From positions 15,774,491-15,838,490 of the forward strand of contig OY720345.1 of NCBI GenBank assembly GCA_963082975.1: a DNA stretch of 64,000 bases, read 5' to 3'. The stretch comes from Labia minor. Its lineage: Eukaryota; Arthropoda; Insecta; Dermaptera; Spongiphoridae. Both the position numbers and the translations under genes were made by a program. The notes beneath the pieces were generated by a model. It saw only the letters and a list, made by a program, of their open reading frames with translations, was not told the origin of the DNA and made no database searches. This document shows, piece after piece, positions 62,734-64,000 of the stretch; the first letter of the stretch is position 1, and the number at the start of each line of letters is the position of its first letter.

Positions 62734-64000
62734 GATTCCCTGACCGAACGACCCAAAATAAAGAGAACAGTAGACGAGTTCCGTCTGTTCTGAAAGGGAA
62801 ACCTGCAGGGGTCATACTGACAATGTTATGCCAAGATAAAGCCTATCATTTATTGGTGGATACAGGAGCAGATATTTCTATATTAAAAACTCCCATTGCG
62901 GGGGTGAAAATTCATCAATCAAATATAAAAGCTAAAGGGGTTAGTGGAGAAGTATTAGTGGTTAGAGGAGAACAAAATGTATTAGGTAAGATAGATAATG
63001 TGGATATCGAACATAGATTTCTAATTGCATCTATAGAAACACAACATGATGGACTCGTTGGACTGGATTTCCTAGAAGCGGTAGGAGCTGTTATCGACTG
63101 CACTAACAGAGAAACCAAAATATCAAAAATAAAAACAAACCGTTCTCCTTATAACGAGACTGGGCAACAAGTATGTTTGATTGAAAAAGTAATTTTACCT
63201 CCTTGGAGTGAATTTGTTTGCTCCGGAAGGTTAACTAAGGGAAGGGGCAAGAATATTGCAGGTGACTATATTCTAGAGCCTCAAAACGAAACTCTTATTC
63301 CGATGAGAGTTGCACGGTCAGTAATCCGATTAAAGGATAATAAAATTCCAATCAAATTAATAAATACTAGTAATAGTAACATTACTCTCCCCCGAGGTAA
63401 AGTAATCGGAACACTTAGTAATATAGCCGAAACATTAAGCGATTTTGGACCTGGTGAAGAAGAAGAATATTTACAAAAGTTGCGACAGGGAATGAATAAA
63501 ATACATGAGGCAGTACTTAAACGTGAACAGAAGCAAAGAGAACGAAGAAACATATTAAGAAACAGAGGCAGAAAGGAAAGATCTTTTGTTAGAGGCGATT
63601 GGGTTTGGCTTTACGTTCCGTCTATTAAACCGTCAGAGGCAAAAAAATTTCGGAAACCCTGGAAAGGACCTTTTCAGGTAACAGAGAAATTGTCAGATCA
63701 AGTTTACGAAATAGAAACATCCCCAGATAATCGCTTAAGAGTTCACATCAACCGATTAAAACTCTCCACAATCAAGGGTAAATCTACTAGTCCGATTTCA
63801 GAGAAAAATGAAAACCTCTTTAGTCATCCGACTAATGAGCCTATTGGAGTCTGCATTGGTGCTGATTTGATTATGACCAAGGGCTTAGCTCTCGAAGTTA
63901 GAGAGAAGTTCAATGGATTAGACACTCTTAAAGCCAAACAACCCGAAGAGGGTAAAACCCTAAAATTAAATAGAGGAAGTAGAAAAATATACTACTTGGT
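62703..64000 (+). CDS. Pol-frame remnant: protease, integrase C-terminus, macro-like domain (partial at window edge)
   Basis: Open in the -1 frame from about 62703 to the last base, with no stop, reached by frameshifting from Gag. The aspartic protease has LLVDTGADISIL near 62853-62890 and GLDFLEAVGAVID near 63057. The linker that normally leads to reverse transcriptase follows (PRGKVIGTLSNIAE, to about 63428). RT, RNase H and integrase zinc and catalytic domains are missing. The text resumes at about 63450 with KLRQGMNKIHEAVLKRE, FVRGDWVWLYVP and KPWKGPFQV, the GPY/F-type integrase C-terminus, without loss of frame. After a short linker comes NLFSHP, then GVCIGADLIMTKGLALEVRE and IYYLV, matching the start of TARG1/OARD1-type macro domains. 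The stop is beyond the window. Confidence 0.85.
62712..62754 (+). promoter_or_regulatory. -1 ribosomal frameshift signal at the gag-pol junction
   Basis: The heptamer C CCA AAA (62712-62718) is in the Gag reading phase (X XXY YYZ form). After a 5 nt spacer, GGGTCGTT (62724-62731) can pair with AACGACCC (62747-62754) as a perfect 8 bp stem. A competing stem TCAGGG/CCCTGA also exists. The Pol frame is -1 to Gag and closed by stops before about 62703, so the shift must happen in this short overlap. Confidence 0.82.
63804..64000 (+). other. Macro-domain-like segment (TARG1/OARD1 type), N-terminal half
   Basis: About 65 residues are visible. NLFS.P begins the first strand as in TARG1-type domains (G.LF..P), then CIGADLIMTKGLALEVREKF corresponds to the ADP-ribose-binding loop and first helix (C.S.D..MG.GIA..FK.KFG). 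L.AKQPEEGK and RKIYYLV match the following strands. The catalytic lysine expected just after the YYL(I/V) strand lies outside the window. Alternative: a different ADP-ribose-binding macro subfamily. Confidence 0.75.

Larger units (their letters stand above)
60901..64000 (+). mobile_element. Gypsy-class LTR retrotransposon, 5' part, Pol internally deleted
   Basis: LTR, primer site, Gag, a -1 frameshift signal and a Pol-frame remnant in order. The element inserted into a Helentron-like copy. The 3' end is beyond the window. RT, RNase H and the integrase core are missing, yet the frame is open, so this is a non-autonomous derivative that still encodes proteins. Confidence 0.9.

Overview
The window is very AT-rich, intron-containing animal DNA, dense in microsatellites and DNA transposons. 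A pickpocket-type DEG/ENaC channel gene, many mariner and hAT elements, Helentron-derived short elements with GTCY microsatellites, a copia element and a gypsy element all point to an insect or a closely related arthropod. I cannot name the species.

Two host genes can be reconstructed exon by exon. On the + strand, a pickpocket-like sodium channel gene runs from 8794 to 22377 in nine exons whose splice phases all agree. On the - strand, five consecutive internal exons of a divergent protein phosphatase 1 (PP1) catalytic subunit lie between 49002 and 32433. Its first and last exons were not found. Both genes have large introns filled by transposons.

Most of the rest is mobile DNA, much of it nested. 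Left part (1-8.8 kb): hAT ends, a non-LTR fragment, an internally deleted mariner and a 765 bp hAT element. Channel introns (8.9-22.4 kb): a broken mariner split by a hAT MITE, Helentron-like elements, two more hAT MITEs and a second mariner relic. A mariner with 197 bp inverted arms sits 16 bp past the channel stop codon. PP1 introns (32.4-49 kb): a Helitron-like element hosting a copia element with two LTRs that look identical, then more Helentron-like copies and a SINE with 12 bp target duplications. At 51-56.5 kb a canonical Helitron (TC...CTAG) contains a hAT, which contains another hAT, whose transposase gene is itself interrupted by foreign, partly CpG-rich DNA.

The right end (60901-64000) is the most interesting part. 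It is the 5' section of a gypsy-class LTR element: LTR, PBS, Gag with three zinc knuckles, a textbook -1 frameshift signal (C CCA AAA followed by an 8 bp stem), and a downstream frame still open at the window edge. That frame encodes a protease, has lost reverse transcriptase, RNase H and the integrase core without losing frame, keeps the integrase C-terminus, and then runs into what looks like a TARG1/OARD1-type macro domain (ADP-ribose binding or hydrolysis). I regard the macro domain in a retroelement as the candidate undescribed system.

All family assignments come from reading the sequence and remembered family motifs. No database search was run.
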